DNA of 64,000 bases from Streptomyces sp. NBC_00353 (GTDB lineage: Bacteria; Actinomycetota; Actinomycetes; Streptomycetales; Streptomycetaceae), in contig NZ_CP107985.1 of NCBI RefSeq assembly GCF_036108815.1, positions 8,367,501 to 8,431,500 of the forward strand. The letters run 5' to 3'. The position numbers and the translations under genes were made by a program. Below the pieces are notes generated by a model that had not been told where the DNA came from, did no database searches, and saw only the letters and a program-made list of their open reading frames with translations. This document shows, in pieces, positions 51,180-60,520 of this stretch; position 1 is the first letter of the stretch; each line of letters starts with the position of its first letter.

Positions 51180-54100
51180 TCACTTGCCGAGCAGGTAGGC
51201 CCGTTCCACGGTCTGCCGGACCGTGTTGCCCGCCTTGTCGGAGGCCGTGACCCGCAGGGTCACGTAGGCGCCCTGCCGGTGCTCGCCCGGCCGCTCGACG
51301 GTGGCGGTGAACCGGTTGTGGCCGCGGTCCTTGACGCGGACCTGGCCCTTCCAGGTCTTGCCGTCGTCGAAGGAGGCCTCGACCTTGAGCCTGACCCCGG
51401 TGGGGGCGGTGAGCCCGTCCTGGTTTCTGACGGTCAGGTCGAGGTCGTGCCGCTTCCCGCCGCCGACGGTGTTCGACAGGTCGGCCCGGACCCCGTAGTC
51501 GACCTGGAGGAGGGGCAGCAGGGTTTCCTTCGCCGCGGTGTCGGAGCGGAAGCTCCAGGACGTGGCGGTCCTCGTCCCGGTCTGCCAGTACTCGGTCTTG
51601 CGCTCGGTCGTCAGGTCCAGACGGTAGCCGGCCTTCCCCGCGGGTACGGAGAAGATCCCCCAGGCGCCCGCGGCCTCGCTCACCTTCTTGCCGTCGCGGT
51701 ACAGGACGGCCGCCACAGTGTCGCCCTGGGGGTAGGACGGATCGTCCGCCGTCCCGGGCGTTCCGGTCCTTCCGATGCCGCCACCGGTGGAGGGAACCTG
51801 CCTGCGGCCCCAGTGGCCCGCCACCGCGTCCGTGTACTCCGGGATCGCCAGGCTGAGGAGGTCACCGTTCCGTACGGAGGGACGGCTGAAACCGCGCGGG
51901 ATGGACGGCCGCACCACGGCCTTGTACCACTCCTCCGTGGCCTTCTCGCCCGCCTTGAAGGTGCGGGGGGCGTCACGCAGACCCGACTGCAGCGCCCCGC
52001 CGTAGAACAGGTCGGGACCGGTGACGAAGTCGACGTCGTGCATCCACTGCGTGTCCCCGGAGGTGACGTACTCGGTGCGTGTCCTGCCCGTCGGAACCCA
52101 GCGCGAGGTCTCCCAGGCGACCTCGGCGTAGGGGCGCCAGCTGAAGCGCTGCTCGCTGGTCCACCCCAGTGCGCTGTTGTTCGCGTAGGACGCCTTCACC
52201 TGGGCGGTGTTGCGGTCCGAGACGGTGTACGTCACGTCCTGCGGGACCTGCTGCCACTGCGTGGCGATGTCGTACAGGTACGGGCTCGCGACCGTCCCGG
52301 AGATGTCGACGACGGCCTTGCGCTCGGCCATGTACCGCAGCAGCTCGGCGCCGTCGGCCGCGGTCATCCTCACCACCGGGATGGCGGAGCGGGTGTCCAT
52401 CGGCTTCCAGCGGGTCCAGGCGATGAGGCCCTCGGGCAGGACGATCACGACGCCCTTGGCACCCGCCTTCGCGGCCGTCTCCGCCAGGTCGTACCCGTCC
52501 ATCGCGTAGTCGTCGCGGATCACGGCGAGCTTGCCCCGCACGGTGCCGGGCCGCAGGTCCGGCTTGTCCCTGGTCCCCGCGTCCACGGCGACCAGTTGCT
52601 CGCCCCGGGGGTCGAACGGCGCGGACTGCTTGGCGTAGTACGGCTTCAGGTCGAAGCCGGCGCCGCGAACCTCGGTCCTGAGCTCGGGGGCGGTCATCTC
52701 GAAGCGGGCATTGAACTCGAAGGCGCCCTCGGTGACCTTGGACGTGGGGTTCACGTACAGGTCCACGGCCCCGCCGCCGTCCTCGTAGTAGATGCCCATG
52801 GTCTGCTCGACGCCGTCGATCTTCCGGTACATCTGGTAGGTCACGTTGTTGCGCCGCTCGGCCGGTTCGGGGGTGCGCACGCGCACCAGCTTGGCCTTGC
52901 GTGCGTCCAGGGTGACGGTCGTGTCCTTGGTGACCTTCACCTCGGGATTGACGACCTGGATCAGCCGGACTCCGTCGCCCCCGTCCTCCGCCAGCGTGCC
53001 GCCGACGAGGTAGGTGCCCTCCTCGACCTCGGCGACCAGGGGGTCCGAGCTGATGAACCGGGCTTCGGTGTCCCCGCCGAACAGGTCCACCAGCGCCCAT
53101 CCCACGGGTTGCCCGTCCGGTCCCCGGGAGTCGATGGTGACCTGGTGCATCGGGGCGCGCACCCACAGGCTGACGGTGGTGTGGACCGACACGCCCTCGG
53201 CGGACGTGGCGGTGACGTAGCCGTAGTAGGTGCCGCGGCCCGCCTTCGCCGGGTCGATGCCGACCGGCACCTCCACGGTCGCGCCGGGGGCGACCCGGAC
53301 GGTGTCCGCACCCAGCGTCAGCGCCTGCGCGGGCAGTTGCTTGCCGCCCTTGGACGTCAGCGCGGCACGCAGACTCAGGGACACCTCCTTCCCGGAGGAG
53401 TTGGCGTAGCGGACCACTCCGGCCCGCTCCACCGGGGATCCGGCCCTGTCGAACGGGCCCATGACGATCGTGCCGGTGGCGGTCACGGGGGAGGTGAACG
53501 CCGCCTTGACGTCGACGCGGCCGCCGCCCTGCTGGGTCGGCACCTGACCGGACACCGTGTGGGAGGTGCTGATCAGCGCGTCCTTGAGCTGCTCGGCTCC
53601 CCAGCCGGGGTGCTGACCGGCCAGCAGAGCCGCCGCACCGGCGACGTGAGGCGTGGCCATCGACGTGCCGTCGGCTGCGACGTAGTAGTCGTCGACCGGG
53701 ACGCCCATGGTCGTGCCGGTGGCGCGCGCGGCGACGATTCCGACGCCCGGAGCGGTGATGTCCGGCTTGGCCGCCCTGTCGCCGAAGCGCGGGCCGCGGC
53801 TGGAGAAGGAGGCCAGCGAGTCGTCGCGGTCGACGGCGCCGACGGTGAGGGCGGCATCGGCCGCGCCGGGCGACCCGACCGTCATCTCGCCCCGCTCGCC
53901 GGCATTGCCCGCAGCGACGACGAAGAGCGCCCCGCTGCTGCGGGAGATCTCGTTGACCGCCAGGCTCATCGGGTCCGTGCCGTCGGTCTCCATGTCCGCG
54001 CCCAGGCTCATGTTGACGACCTTGGCGCCCTGGCCCGCAGCCCACTCCATGCCCGCGATGACCTGGGACTCGCTGCCGGAGCCGTTGTCCCCGAGCACCT

Positions 54101-55007
54101 TGCCGATCAGCAGGTCGGAGCTGGGCGCGACGCCCTTGCGGAGGCCGCCCGAGGCGGCGCCGCTACCGGCGGCGGTGGCGGCGACATGCGTACCGTGGCC
54201 GAAGTGGTCCTCGGTCGAGCCGCTGGCGGAGAAGTCCTTCGCCTCGCTCACGCGGCCCGCGAGGTCGGGATGCGTCTGATCGGCGCCGGTGTCGAGGACC
54301 GCGACCTTGACGCCCTCGCCGTGGTAGCCGGCCGCCCACGCGGCCGGCGCGTTGATCTGCGCGGTGCTGCGGTCCAGCGTGGGACGCACCTTGTGGTCCA
54401 GCCAGATCTTCGGAGTCGTGGCCGCCGCGCTCGCGACGGACGCGCCCGCCGGAGGTACGAGCTTCTTCCAGAAGGCGGGCAGGTCGTCGTCGGCGACGCG
54501 CAGCGCCTGGGCGTCGATGCTCGGCAGGCGCCGCGGCTCGGCGGAGCCCTCGTGGAACTCGGCGAGTGCGTCCACCCGCTTGGCCGCCGCACGCGCCGAA
54601 CCCTTGGGCGCGGACACGATCAGGGGCAGGGCGTCGGCGTGCGTCTCGTCGTACCCCTGGGCGATGAGGCCCGCGACGTCGAAGAGCCCCGCGTCCAGCC
54701 GCTCCGTGCGGACCAGCGCCGCCGCGTCGGAGGGCAGCACCGTCAGGGCGCCGTCCTTCTCGGTGATCTGGAAGAAGACGTTCTCACGGCCCGGCGCGCG
54801 CTGCACCGACGCAGTCTTCTTGCCGTTCGGCGCGTCACTGACGGTGACCCGGTCGCCGGTGATCAACCGCAGGGTGCTCGTGCGGTCGTGCGGTGCCGGC
54901 GTGCGTGCCTCGGTCCCTCGCGGGGACTGGGCGGCGACGGGCGTGATCGCGCTCGTCGCCATCACTGCCGACATCGATATCACCGCCCAGAGGCGGATCC
55001 GTCTCAT
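51180..55007 (-). CDS. large secreted S8 (subtilisin-like) serine protease
   Basis: From ATG 55007 the protein is 1275 residues with a Sec signal (MRRIRLWAVISMSAVMATS, cleavage near VAAQ) and a propeptide. The catalytic triad is D239 (VAVLDTGADQTHPDL), H271 (GHGTHVAATAAG) and S449 (GTSMATPHVAGAAALL). A protease-associated domain follows (KLAVIRDDYAMDGYDLAETA region near residue 830) and a long beta-rich C-terminal part that ends RQTVERAYLLGK. This multidomain type is frequent in Streptomyces and degrades extracellular protein. An in-frame ATG at 55133 would add 42 residues but loses the signal position. AAAGG lies upstream of the chosen start. Confidence 0.93.
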   Translation of the reverse strand: MRRIRLWAVISMSAVMATSAITPVAAQSPRGTEARTPAPHDRTSTLRLITGDRVTVSDAPNGKKTASVQRAPGRENVFFQITEKDGALTVLPSDAAALVRTERLDAGLFDVAGLIAQGYDETHADALPLIVSAPKGSARAAAKRVDALAEFHEGSAEPRRLPSIDAQALRVADDDLPAFWKKLVPPAGASVASAAATTPKIWLDHKVRPTLDRSTAQINAPAAWAAGYHGEGVKVAVLDTGADQTHPDLAGRVSEAKDFSASGSTEDHFGHGTHVAATAAGSGAASGGLRKGVAPSSDLLIGKVLGDNGSGSESQVIAGMEWAAGQGAKVVNMSLGADMETDGTDPMSLAVNEISRSSGALFVVAAGNAGERGEMTVGSPGAADAALTVGAVDRDDSLASFSSRGPRFGDRAAKPDITAPGVGIVAARATGTTMGVPVDDYYVAADGTSMATPHVAGAAALLAGQHPGWGAEQLKDALISTSHTVSGQVPTQQGGGRVDVKAAFTSPVTATGTIVMGPFDRAGSPVERAGVVRYANSSGKEVSLSLRAALTSKGGKQLPAQALTLGADTVRVAPGATVEVPVGIDPAKAGRGTYYGYVTATSAEGVSVHTTVSLWVRAPMHQVTIDSRGPDGQPVGWALVDLFGGDTEARFISSDPLVAEVEEGTYLVGGTLAEDGGDGVRLIQVVNPEVKVTKDTTVTLDARKAKLVRVRTPEPAERRNNVTYQMYRKIDGVEQTMGIYYEDGGGAVDLYVNPTSKVTEGAFEFNARFEMTAPELRTEVRGAGFDLKPYYAKQSAPFDPRGEQLVAVDAGTRDKPDLRPGTVRGKLAVIRDDYAMDGYDLAETAAKAGAKGVVIVLPEGLIAWTRWKPMDTRSAIPVVRMTAADGAELLRYMAERKAVVDISGTVASPYLYDIATQWQQVPQDVTYTVSDRNTAQVKASYANNSALGWTSEQRFSWRPYAEVAWETSRWVPTGRTRTEYVTSGDTQWMHDVDFVTGPDLFYGGALQSGLRDAPRTFKAGEKATEEWYKAVVRPSIPRGFSRPSVRNGDLLSLAIPEYTDAVAGHWGRRQVPSTGGGIGRTGTPGTADDPSYPQGDTVAAVLYRDGKKVSEAAGAWGIFSVPAGKAGYRLDLTTERKTEYWQTGTRTATSWSFRSDTAAKETLLPLLQVDYGVRADLSNTVGGGKRHDLDLTVRNQDGLTAPTGVRLKVEASFDDGKTWKGQVRVKDRGHNRFTATVERPGEHRQGAYVTLRVTASDKAGNTVRQTVERAYLLGK

Positions 55008-55576
55008 TGGTGTGTACAGCCTTTCTGTTGTCCCGACATCTGGGCACAGCATCTGTGAGCGGGCGTCATGACCACACGGATCCAGCGCGTCCCACCTGGG
55101 AAATATGAGTCGAACGACATCCGGCCCCGACATGTACCTCGACCGGATCGGCCGCCCTTCCGCGCATCACGTGTCCGCTCGTCGGAGTGTGTTGAGCCGG
55201 TGACCGCAGAGGTGTTGGCGAAGGACGGGTCGGGGACCCGGATCGTCGCCGCTTTCGGCCGCAGTCAGCGGCGTTGCGGGTTCGACCGAGACCCACAGGG
55301 ACTGCCGACCTGCACGGCCGGCGTACATCCGGCAACCGGCATCAATCCTGTCGATGTCGCCGCCGGACGGTCCCCTGCCATGAGCAAAACCCCTCCGTAC
55401 AAACTTGGTTCACAGGCCGTTCGGAATCATCTGCCGAGCAAACCGGCCGCGTCACCTCCCTCAGGTGGCACAAGTGCGCCATGTCCAAACTGCGACACGC
55501 GTGGCCCGCGCCGTCTGCAGGCTGTTCAGCGCGGTGGTGTGCGAGAGGTTGAAGCGTGCCCGCCATCTGTTCGGAC
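55008..55576. other. 569-bp region upstream of the protease, no intact gene
   Basis: No recognisable gene lies between the protease start and the M20 fragment. It should hold the protease promoter. Mixed codon use in all frames suggests non-coding or thoroughly decayed DNA. Confidence 0.4.
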
Positions 55577-55974
55577 GAGGACCGACGACGAGATCCTCGA
55601 ACGCCTCGCGGGTCCCGTCGAGGAGCGGGCCCTCGCCTGAGGCGCATGTACTCGTCTTCGAGGGCGCAGCCGACGACGGGGTCCTGAAGACGGGCCGCAA
55701 GGGCTGTGGCACGTTCGAAGTCACTGTCACGGGGCGGGCGTCGCACGCGGGTCTTGAGCCCGGAGCCGGGGTCAACGCCCTGATTGAAGCCTCGTACCGG
55801 GTGCTGGACATCGCGGCACTCGGACGACCCGCGCTCTCGGGGTGCCGACACTCGACGGCTCGGGAGCGGTCGGCGGCGGTGCGCACGCCGGCCACGAGTA
55901 CCTGGTGATCGACGCCATGGCCGAGCGGACGAACCTCGTCGCAGGCCTGCTGAACGCGATCCGGAACTCGTAGG
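55577..55974 (+). pseudogene. shredded M20-family peptidase (carboxypeptidase G2 type)
   Basis: Three plus-strand pieces in different frames spell an M20 peptidase. The first is DDEILERLAGPVEERALA (ends near 55640). The second is VLVFEGAADDGVLKTGRKGC, TFEVTVTGRASHAGLEPGAG and VNALIEASYRVLDIAAL. After about 55838 comes LGVPTLDGSGAVGGGAHAGH, then EYLVIDAMAERTNLVAGLL and NAIRNS with a stop at 55974. The N-terminal metal site and most of the region between RP and LGVP are missing. At least two frameshifts and one internal deletion are needed. Confidence 0.8.
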
Positions 55975-56000
55975 GGAGGAGCCCACGGACGAACGGTTGT

Positions 56001-56025
56001 GGGCCCGGCAGTCACTGCCGGGCCC
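56001..56025. terminator. hairpin between the M20 fragment and the discoidin gene
   Basis: GGGCCCGGCAG at 56001 pairs perfectly with CTGCCGGGCCC at 56015 over a TCA loop. It lies 27 nt after the M20 stop and 43 nt after the minus-strand stop of the next gene, so it can serve both. Confidence 0.75.
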
Positions 56026-56067
56026 CATGTCATCCGTTCACCTCACGAGGTCCTGGCCGGACCCTCC

Positions 56068-58251
56068 TCAGGGGAAGGACACCACCGTCGAGGGCACGGT
56101 CGAGGTGCCGGACGTGGGCGAACCGGTGCTGTTGATCACGTGCTCGTACTGTCCCTGGCCACCCAGGGACACCACCAGCAGATCGTGGAACTTCACCCCG
56201 GGCTTCACCGGGGCCTCGAAGCCGTGGTCCTGACGGATCGTCGGATCCACATTGAAGTAGCAGTAGCTGCCCAGGCCCCAGCCCTCGTGGTTGTTGACCG
56301 AGTCCGCGACCTTGTAGGCGGCGTACCCCTTGATGGTGCCGTTCTGGACGGCGGCCTGGTTCGGTGCGTCGTACGCCTTCTCGTTCTGGAAGAAGATCGT
56401 CCTGCCGTTCTCGCCGTTCCACTGCACGTCGTACTTGTTGAAGTGCTCGACGAAGAGGCCGGTGACGAGGACGTCGTCACCGTCGACCCGGAGCCCGTAG
56501 TCGGCCCGGTTGGTCTCCCAGCCGACCCCTTCTCCGTGGTCGGCGCGCCAGATCCAGGTGTGGTCGACGATGGTGTCGTCGTTGTTGACGACCATGCTGG
56601 TGGTGGCCTTGCCGGCGCCCGCGCCGCCGATCCGGACGAACACGTCCTGCACCGTGGTCGGATTCGCCGAGTGGTCGGCAGAGGCGCCCTCGGGGCCCAC
56701 CTGGAGCAGTACCGAGGAGTTCTGCGGACCGGCGTCGATCAGGAGAGCGGCGAGCTTCACGCCGTCCACGTCGCCGACCTTGATCGCTGTCACGCCGTTG
56801 TCCGGGATGATCGTCGCGAGCCCCAGACCGAGGACGACCGTGTTCGCCCGGTCGATGTTTATGGTCTGGTCCACGTGATAGACGCCGGGCGTGAACAGCA
56901 GGTGCAGGCCCTGCTGGACCGCGGCGTTGATGGTCTGTGCGGTGGCGCCGGGCTTGACCACGTAGAACTGGCTCAGCGGGATGGACTCGCCCTGCGGCGT
57001 ACCGTTCCAGGAGACGCCGCGCGCGTTGGTGCGCTTGGCCGGGACGAAGACCTTGTACTCGGAGCCGTCCAGGTAGAGGAACGGCTTCTCACGGGAGACC
57101 GGGGTGGTGTCGAGCGTGGTGTACGGAGGGGCGGGGAAGCTCTGCGCGGGTGCGCCCTCGACTCCGGAGAACGTCATGTTCCAGACGCCGTTGGTCCAGC
57201 CTCCGACCGAGCTGTCACGGGTGTACCACTGCTGCTGGGAGTACGGGCCGACCTGGCCGTCGATCTTGCTGTCGGCGATGTAGCCGCCGCTGGCCCAGCC
57301 GTAGCCGTCGGGCGCCAGATTGAGCCCGCCCTTGACGTGCATCCGCCGGAACGGCGCGGCCTGCGACACGGCCCAACGGTCCGTGCCGTTCACCGGGTTG
57401 AGCGCCAGGTTCTCCGCCGAGCGCCAGAAGTTCTGCGTGGCGTTCCCGTTGAACCAGCCGGCGTCGACGGTCACGTCACCGTTGAAGGTCGTGTCGTCCG
57501 GCTTGAGGCCGAGCCCCGCGATGGAGGTGTAGAAGCCGAGCTGTGCGTTGATGTTGTTGTACGTGCCCGGCTTGAACAGCAGCGCATAGCGGCCGTTCCC
57601 GAACTGCGCGGACTCCTGCTGCTTGAAGATCTCGTCGACCTTGGCCTGGATGCCGGGCGTCGACGGGTCGAAGACCAGCACATTGGGTCCGAGGTCGCCG
57701 CCGCCGGGAATCTGCGGGCCGCCCTGGCCGCCGGTGGTACCGAACACCTGGAACTCCCAGAGCGAGTAGCCGTACGGGGTGGCCCGGGAGGTGCCGGTCA
57801 GCCGGACGTAGCGGGCGGTGCCGGAGACGTTCAGGGTCTCCGTGCCGCCGGGGCCGCTGGTGGTGGAGTAGGCGGTGGTCCACGTGCTGTTGTCGGTGGA
57901 GAACTCGATCCGGTAGCCGTTGGCGTAGGCCGCCTCCCACTTCAGCACGATCTGGGAGACCGAGGCGGAGGCGCCCAGATCGACCTTGATCCACTGCGGG
58001 TCGGAGAAGGCGCTCGACCACCGGGTGCCGTCGTTGCCGTCCACGGCGGAGGTGGCGGGGGTGCCGGCGTTCTCCTCGCTGGAGGACGTCACCGTTCTGC
58101 CCTGGGAGAGCAGTGAGGGCGCCGCGCTTGCCGGGGTCGCGGGGACGAACGCCAGCAGCGAGATGACGAGACCGACGACGACGGCGAGCACACCGGTACG
58201 TCGTCCGTCCGATGAACGGGCAGGTCTGCGGAGCACGGGGGGTGCGTACAT
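56068..58251 (-). CDS. secreted discoidin (F5/8 type C, CBM32-like) plus beta-helix protein
   Basis: The 727-residue protein has a signal peptide (residues 1-44, ending PASAAPS). A discoidin/F5-8C domain follows at about residues 48-172 (SAVDGNDGTRWSSAFSDPQW, VKLRL-like YVRLTGTSRATPYGYSLWEF). After a Gly-rich linker comes a right-handed beta-helix from residue 190 (FKPGTYNNINAQLGFYTSIA, LLFTPGVYHVDQTINIDRAN, MVVNNDDTIVDHTWIWRADH). Such proteins are often misnamed adenylyl cyclase; the fold rather suggests carbohydrate binding and cleavage or isomerisation outside the cell, as in GH55/GH87-like or lyase enzymes. A 22-nt palindrome at 58294 fits sugar-controlled expression. Confidence 0.85.
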   Translation of the reverse strand: MYAPPVLRRPARSSDGRRTGVLAVVVGLVISLLAFVPATPASAAPSLLSQGRTVTSSSEENAGTPATSAVDGNDGTRWSSAFSDPQWIKVDLGASASVSQIVLKWEAAYANGYRIEFSTDNSTWTTAYSTTSGPGGTETLNVSGTARYVRLTGTSRATPYGYSLWEFQVFGTTGGQGGPQIPGGGDLGPNVLVFDPSTPGIQAKVDEIFKQQESAQFGNGRYALLFKPGTYNNINAQLGFYTSIAGLGLKPDDTTFNGDVTVDAGWFNGNATQNFWRSAENLALNPVNGTDRWAVSQAAPFRRMHVKGGLNLAPDGYGWASGGYIADSKIDGQVGPYSQQQWYTRDSSVGGWTNGVWNMTFSGVEGAPAQSFPAPPYTTLDTTPVSREKPFLYLDGSEYKVFVPAKRTNARGVSWNGTPQGESIPLSQFYVVKPGATAQTINAAVQQGLHLLFTPGVYHVDQTINIDRANTVVLGLGLATIIPDNGVTAIKVGDVDGVKLAALLIDAGPQNSSVLLQVGPEGASADHSANPTTVQDVFVRIGGAGAGKATTSMVVNNDDTIVDHTWIWRADHGEGVGWETNRADYGLRVDGDDVLVTGLFVEHFNKYDVQWNGENGRTIFFQNEKAYDAPNQAAVQNGTIKGYAAYKVADSVNNHEGWGLGSYCYFNVDPTIRQDHGFEAPVKPGVKFHDLLVVSLGGQGQYEHVINSTGSPTSGTSTVPSTVVSFP

Positions 58252-58293
58252 GGGGGTTCGTCTCCTGAGTCGTGGTGCGGGTGCACGACGCGC

Positions 58294-58315
58294 AGCCTGA
58301 GAGCGCTCTCAGGCT
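58294..58315. promoter_or_regulatory. 22-nt perfect palindrome, LacI-type operator candidate
   Basis: The core TGAGAGCGCTCTCA extends to perfect symmetry over 22 nt, from 58294 to 58315. The central GAGCGCTC resembles the CebR box TGGGAGCGCTCCCA of Streptomyces. It lies 43 nt upstream of the discoidin/beta-helix gene start, where a repressor would block its promoter. Confidence 0.65.
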
Positions 58316-58476
58316 ACGAAGGATACTTCTCTCTTGACTGGGACACGTCAATAGGTGTGCAACGAGCGCTGGGTCAGGGCCTGTTGGGAACAAGAGTTGA
58401 ACGAATGGCGTGCGCCGACCGCCTCATCGGTTCGCACTGTCGACGGCGGCGCCGGGAGGCTGACGGAGTGTCGGCT

Positions 58477-59352
58477 TCAAGGGGTGTCGCCGGACGGCCG
58501 TGGCGACAGCCGGACCGTCCGCAGCGGCTCGCGCGGCGGGCGGGCCCGCCACTCGCGCGGGTAGCCGATCGACACCTCCTCGAACCGCACCCCGTCGTGA
58601 TGGGTCACCCGTGGGATGTGCAGATGCCCGTAGATCACGGCCGCGGCCCGGAACCGGCGATGCCAGTCCCGGGTGAGCTCCGTCCCGCACCACTGCGCGA
58701 ACTCCGGGTGCCGCAGCACGTCCGTCGGTTCACGCACCAGCGGGTAGTGGTTCACCAGGACCGTGCGGTGGTCCTCGGGGATGCCGGCCAGCCGCAGCTC
58801 GGTCTCCCGTACCCGCGCCCGGCACCAGTCGTCGCGCGTCGGGTACGGATCGGGGTGGAGGAAGTGCTCGTCGGCGCAGACGATACCGGCCCTGTGGGCG
58901 ATGGCCAGGGACTCGTCCCTGGTGGTCGCCCCGGGGGCGCGGAACGTGTAGTCGTACAGCAGGAAGAGGGGGGCGACGGTCACCGGCCCGTCCGCGTCCT
59001 CCCACACCGGATAGGGGTCCTCGGGGGTGAGGACGCCCAGGCTTCGGCAGAGGTCGACCAGGTGGAGGTAGCGTGCCTCGCCGCGCAGTCGCACGGGATC
59101 GCTCGGGTGGGTCCACAGCTCGTGGTTCCCGGGGACCCAGACGACTTTCGCGAAGCGCTCGCTGAGCAGCGCCAGTGCCCGCTCGATATCGGCGACCTTC
59201 TCGCCGACGTCACCTGCGACGATGAGCCAGTCGGCGTCGGTGCCCGGGTGCAGGGACGAGACGATGTCACGGTTGTCGGCGTACGCGACGTGCAGGTCGC
59301 TGACGGCCAGCAGCTGTCCGTTCAGGGCAAGAACTCCTCGCTCCGTGGGCAT
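58477..59352 (-). CDS. calcineurin-like metallophosphoesterase
   Basis: The 291-residue protein has all five metal motifs in order: VSDLHVAY at residue 17, IVAGDVGE near residue 44, VPGNHELW near residue 73, VNHYPL near residue 198 and YGHLHIP near residue 242. It hydrolyses phosphomono- or diesters, in the cytosol. In many Streptomyces a homologue stands next to a phosphopantetheinyl transferase gene; none is here. Substrate unknown. It is divergent from the aldo/keto reductase. Confidence 0.87.
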   Translation of the reverse strand: MPTERGVLALNGQLLAVSDLHVAYADNRDIVSSLHPGTDADWLIVAGDVGEKVADIERALALLSERFAKVVWVPGNHELWTHPSDPVRLRGEARYLHLVDLCRSLGVLTPEDPYPVWEDADGPVTVAPLFLLYDYTFRAPGATTRDESLAIAHRAGIVCADEHFLHPDPYPTRDDWCRARVRETELRLAGIPEDHRTVLVNHYPLVREPTDVLRHPEFAQWCGTELTRDWHRRFRAAAVIYGHLHIPRVTHHDGVRFEEVSIGYPREWRARPPREPLRTVRLSPRPSGDTP

Positions 59353-59485
59353 CGCCCGGCAGCCACTCTATCGGCATGCCGCGCGAGGCCGCCGATAGCC
59401 TTTCAGGGAAACGGTGTTCGACCGGGGTGGCGGTTCGGGACAGTCGTGTGCTCTGCCGCCCCCCGGCGGCCCATGCGTACCGGCG

Positions 59486-59491
59486 TAGCAT
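59486..59491 (+). promoter_or_regulatory. -10 promoter element of the aldo/keto reductase, leaderless arrangement
   Basis: TAGCAT ends 7 nt before the ATG at 59499, and no Shine-Dalgarno sequence is visible before that ATG or the in-frame ATG at 59490. This spacing puts transcription start at or beside the start codon, so the mRNA is probably leaderless. Confidence 0.5.
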
Positions 59492-59498
59492 GATCCCC

Positions 59499-60482
59499 AT
59501 GGAACAGCGCACACTGGGCAGGACCGGACAGGACGTATCCGTCGTCGGACAGGGCACCTGGCAGCTCGGCGGTGACTGGGGCGAGGTGCGGGAGGCGGAC
59601 GCCTTCGGCGTCCTGGACGCGGCCGTCGAGTCGGGTGTCACCTTCTTCGACACGGCGGACGTGTACGGCGACGGCCGCAGCGAACAGCTCATCGGCCGCT
59701 ATCTGAAGGACCGCCCGGACGCCGGTGTGTTCGTTGCCACCAAGATGGGGCGGCGCGCCGACCAGGTCCCGGAGAACTACGTCCTCGACAACTTCCGGGC
59801 GTGGAACGACCGCTCGCGGGCCAACCTCGGCGTCGACACGCTCGACCTCGTGCAGCTGCACTGCCCGCCCACCGCCGTCTACTCCTCGGACGAGGTCTAC
59901 GACGCGCTCGACACCCTCGTCGCCGAGCAGCGGATCGCCGCCTACGCGGTAAGTGTCGAAACGTGCGCCGAGGCGCTCACCGCCATCGCCCGCCCCGGCG
60001 TCGCGAGCGTCCAGATCATCCTCAACCCGTTCCGTCTCAAGCCGCTCGACGAAGTCCTCCCGGCTGCCCGTGCGGCGGGTGTGGGCATCATCGCGCGGGT
60101 CCCGCTCGCCTCCGGACTGCTCTCGGGGAAGTACACCAAGGACACCGTCTTCGCCCCCGAGGACCACCGCTCGTACAACCGTCATGGCGAGGCGTTCGAC
60201 CAGGGCGAGACCTTCTCCGGCATCGAGTACGGGAACGGGGTGGCCGCGGCTGCCGAGTTCGCCGAACTCGCACCGCAGGGGGCGACACCGGCCCAGACCG
60301 CGCTGCGCTGGATCATCCAGCAGCCCGGAGTCACCGGCGTCATCCCCGGCGCGCGCTCCGTGGAGCAGGCCCGGGCCAACGCGGCGGCCGCGTCGCTTCC
60401 GCCGTTGCCCCAGAGCACACTCGACGCGGTGCGGGACCTCTACGACCGTAGGATCCGCGCGGAGGTCCACCACCGCTGGTAG
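59499..60482 (+). CDS. aldo/keto reductase
   Basis: The 327-residue TIM-barrel reductase begins EQRTLGRTGQDVSVVGQGTW. The catalytic tetrad is seen in FFDTADVYGDGRSE (Asp and Tyr), FVATKMG (Lys) and LVQLHCPP (His). The NADPH site lies in GVTGVIPGARSVEQARAN near residue 280. Starting at 59499 matches the family N-terminus; the ATG at 59490 would add three residues. It converges on a deazaflavin-type gene with a strong hairpin between them. Substrate unknown. Confidence 0.92.
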   Translation: MEQRTLGRTGQDVSVVGQGTWQLGGDWGEVREADAFGVLDAAVESGVTFFDTADVYGDGRSEQLIGRYLKDRPDAGVFVATKMGRRADQVPENYVLDNFRAWNDRSRANLGVDTLDLVQLHCPPTAVYSSDEVYDALDTLVAEQRIAAYAVSVETCAEALTAIARPGVASVQIILNPFRLKPLDEVLPAARAAGVGIIARVPLASGLLSGKYTKDTVFAPEDHRSYNRHGEAFDQGETFSGIEYGNGVAAAAEFAELAPQGATPAQTALRWIIQQPGVTGVIPGARSVEQARANAAAASLPPLPQSTLDAVRDLYDRRIRAEVHHRW

Positions 60483-60492
60483 GCGGAAGTCG

Positions 60493-60520
60493 CGGCTGAC
60501 CGGGCCGGCCCGGTCAGCCG
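60493..60520. terminator. 28-nt perfect palindrome between convergent genes
   Basis: The symmetric sequence around GACCGGGCCGGCCCGGTC is perfect over 28 nt and overlaps the stop codon of the minus-strand gene at 60514. It is 10 nt after the aldo/keto reductase stop. It can fold as a hairpin in either transcript and act as a bidirectional terminator; the lack of a spacer loop also allows a protein site. Confidence 0.65.

Noticed and set aside
51279..55058. Very long plus-strand open frame opposite the S8 protease gene
   Set aside because: It mirrors a high-GC gene with G/C third positions, has no ribosome binding site and a low-complexity Gly/Arg/Val composition; the minus strand has signal peptide and catalytic triad.
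56000..58116. About 700-codon plus-strand open frame opposite the discoidin gene
   Set aside because: No start context or motif; the opposite strand has a signal peptide and recognisable domains.
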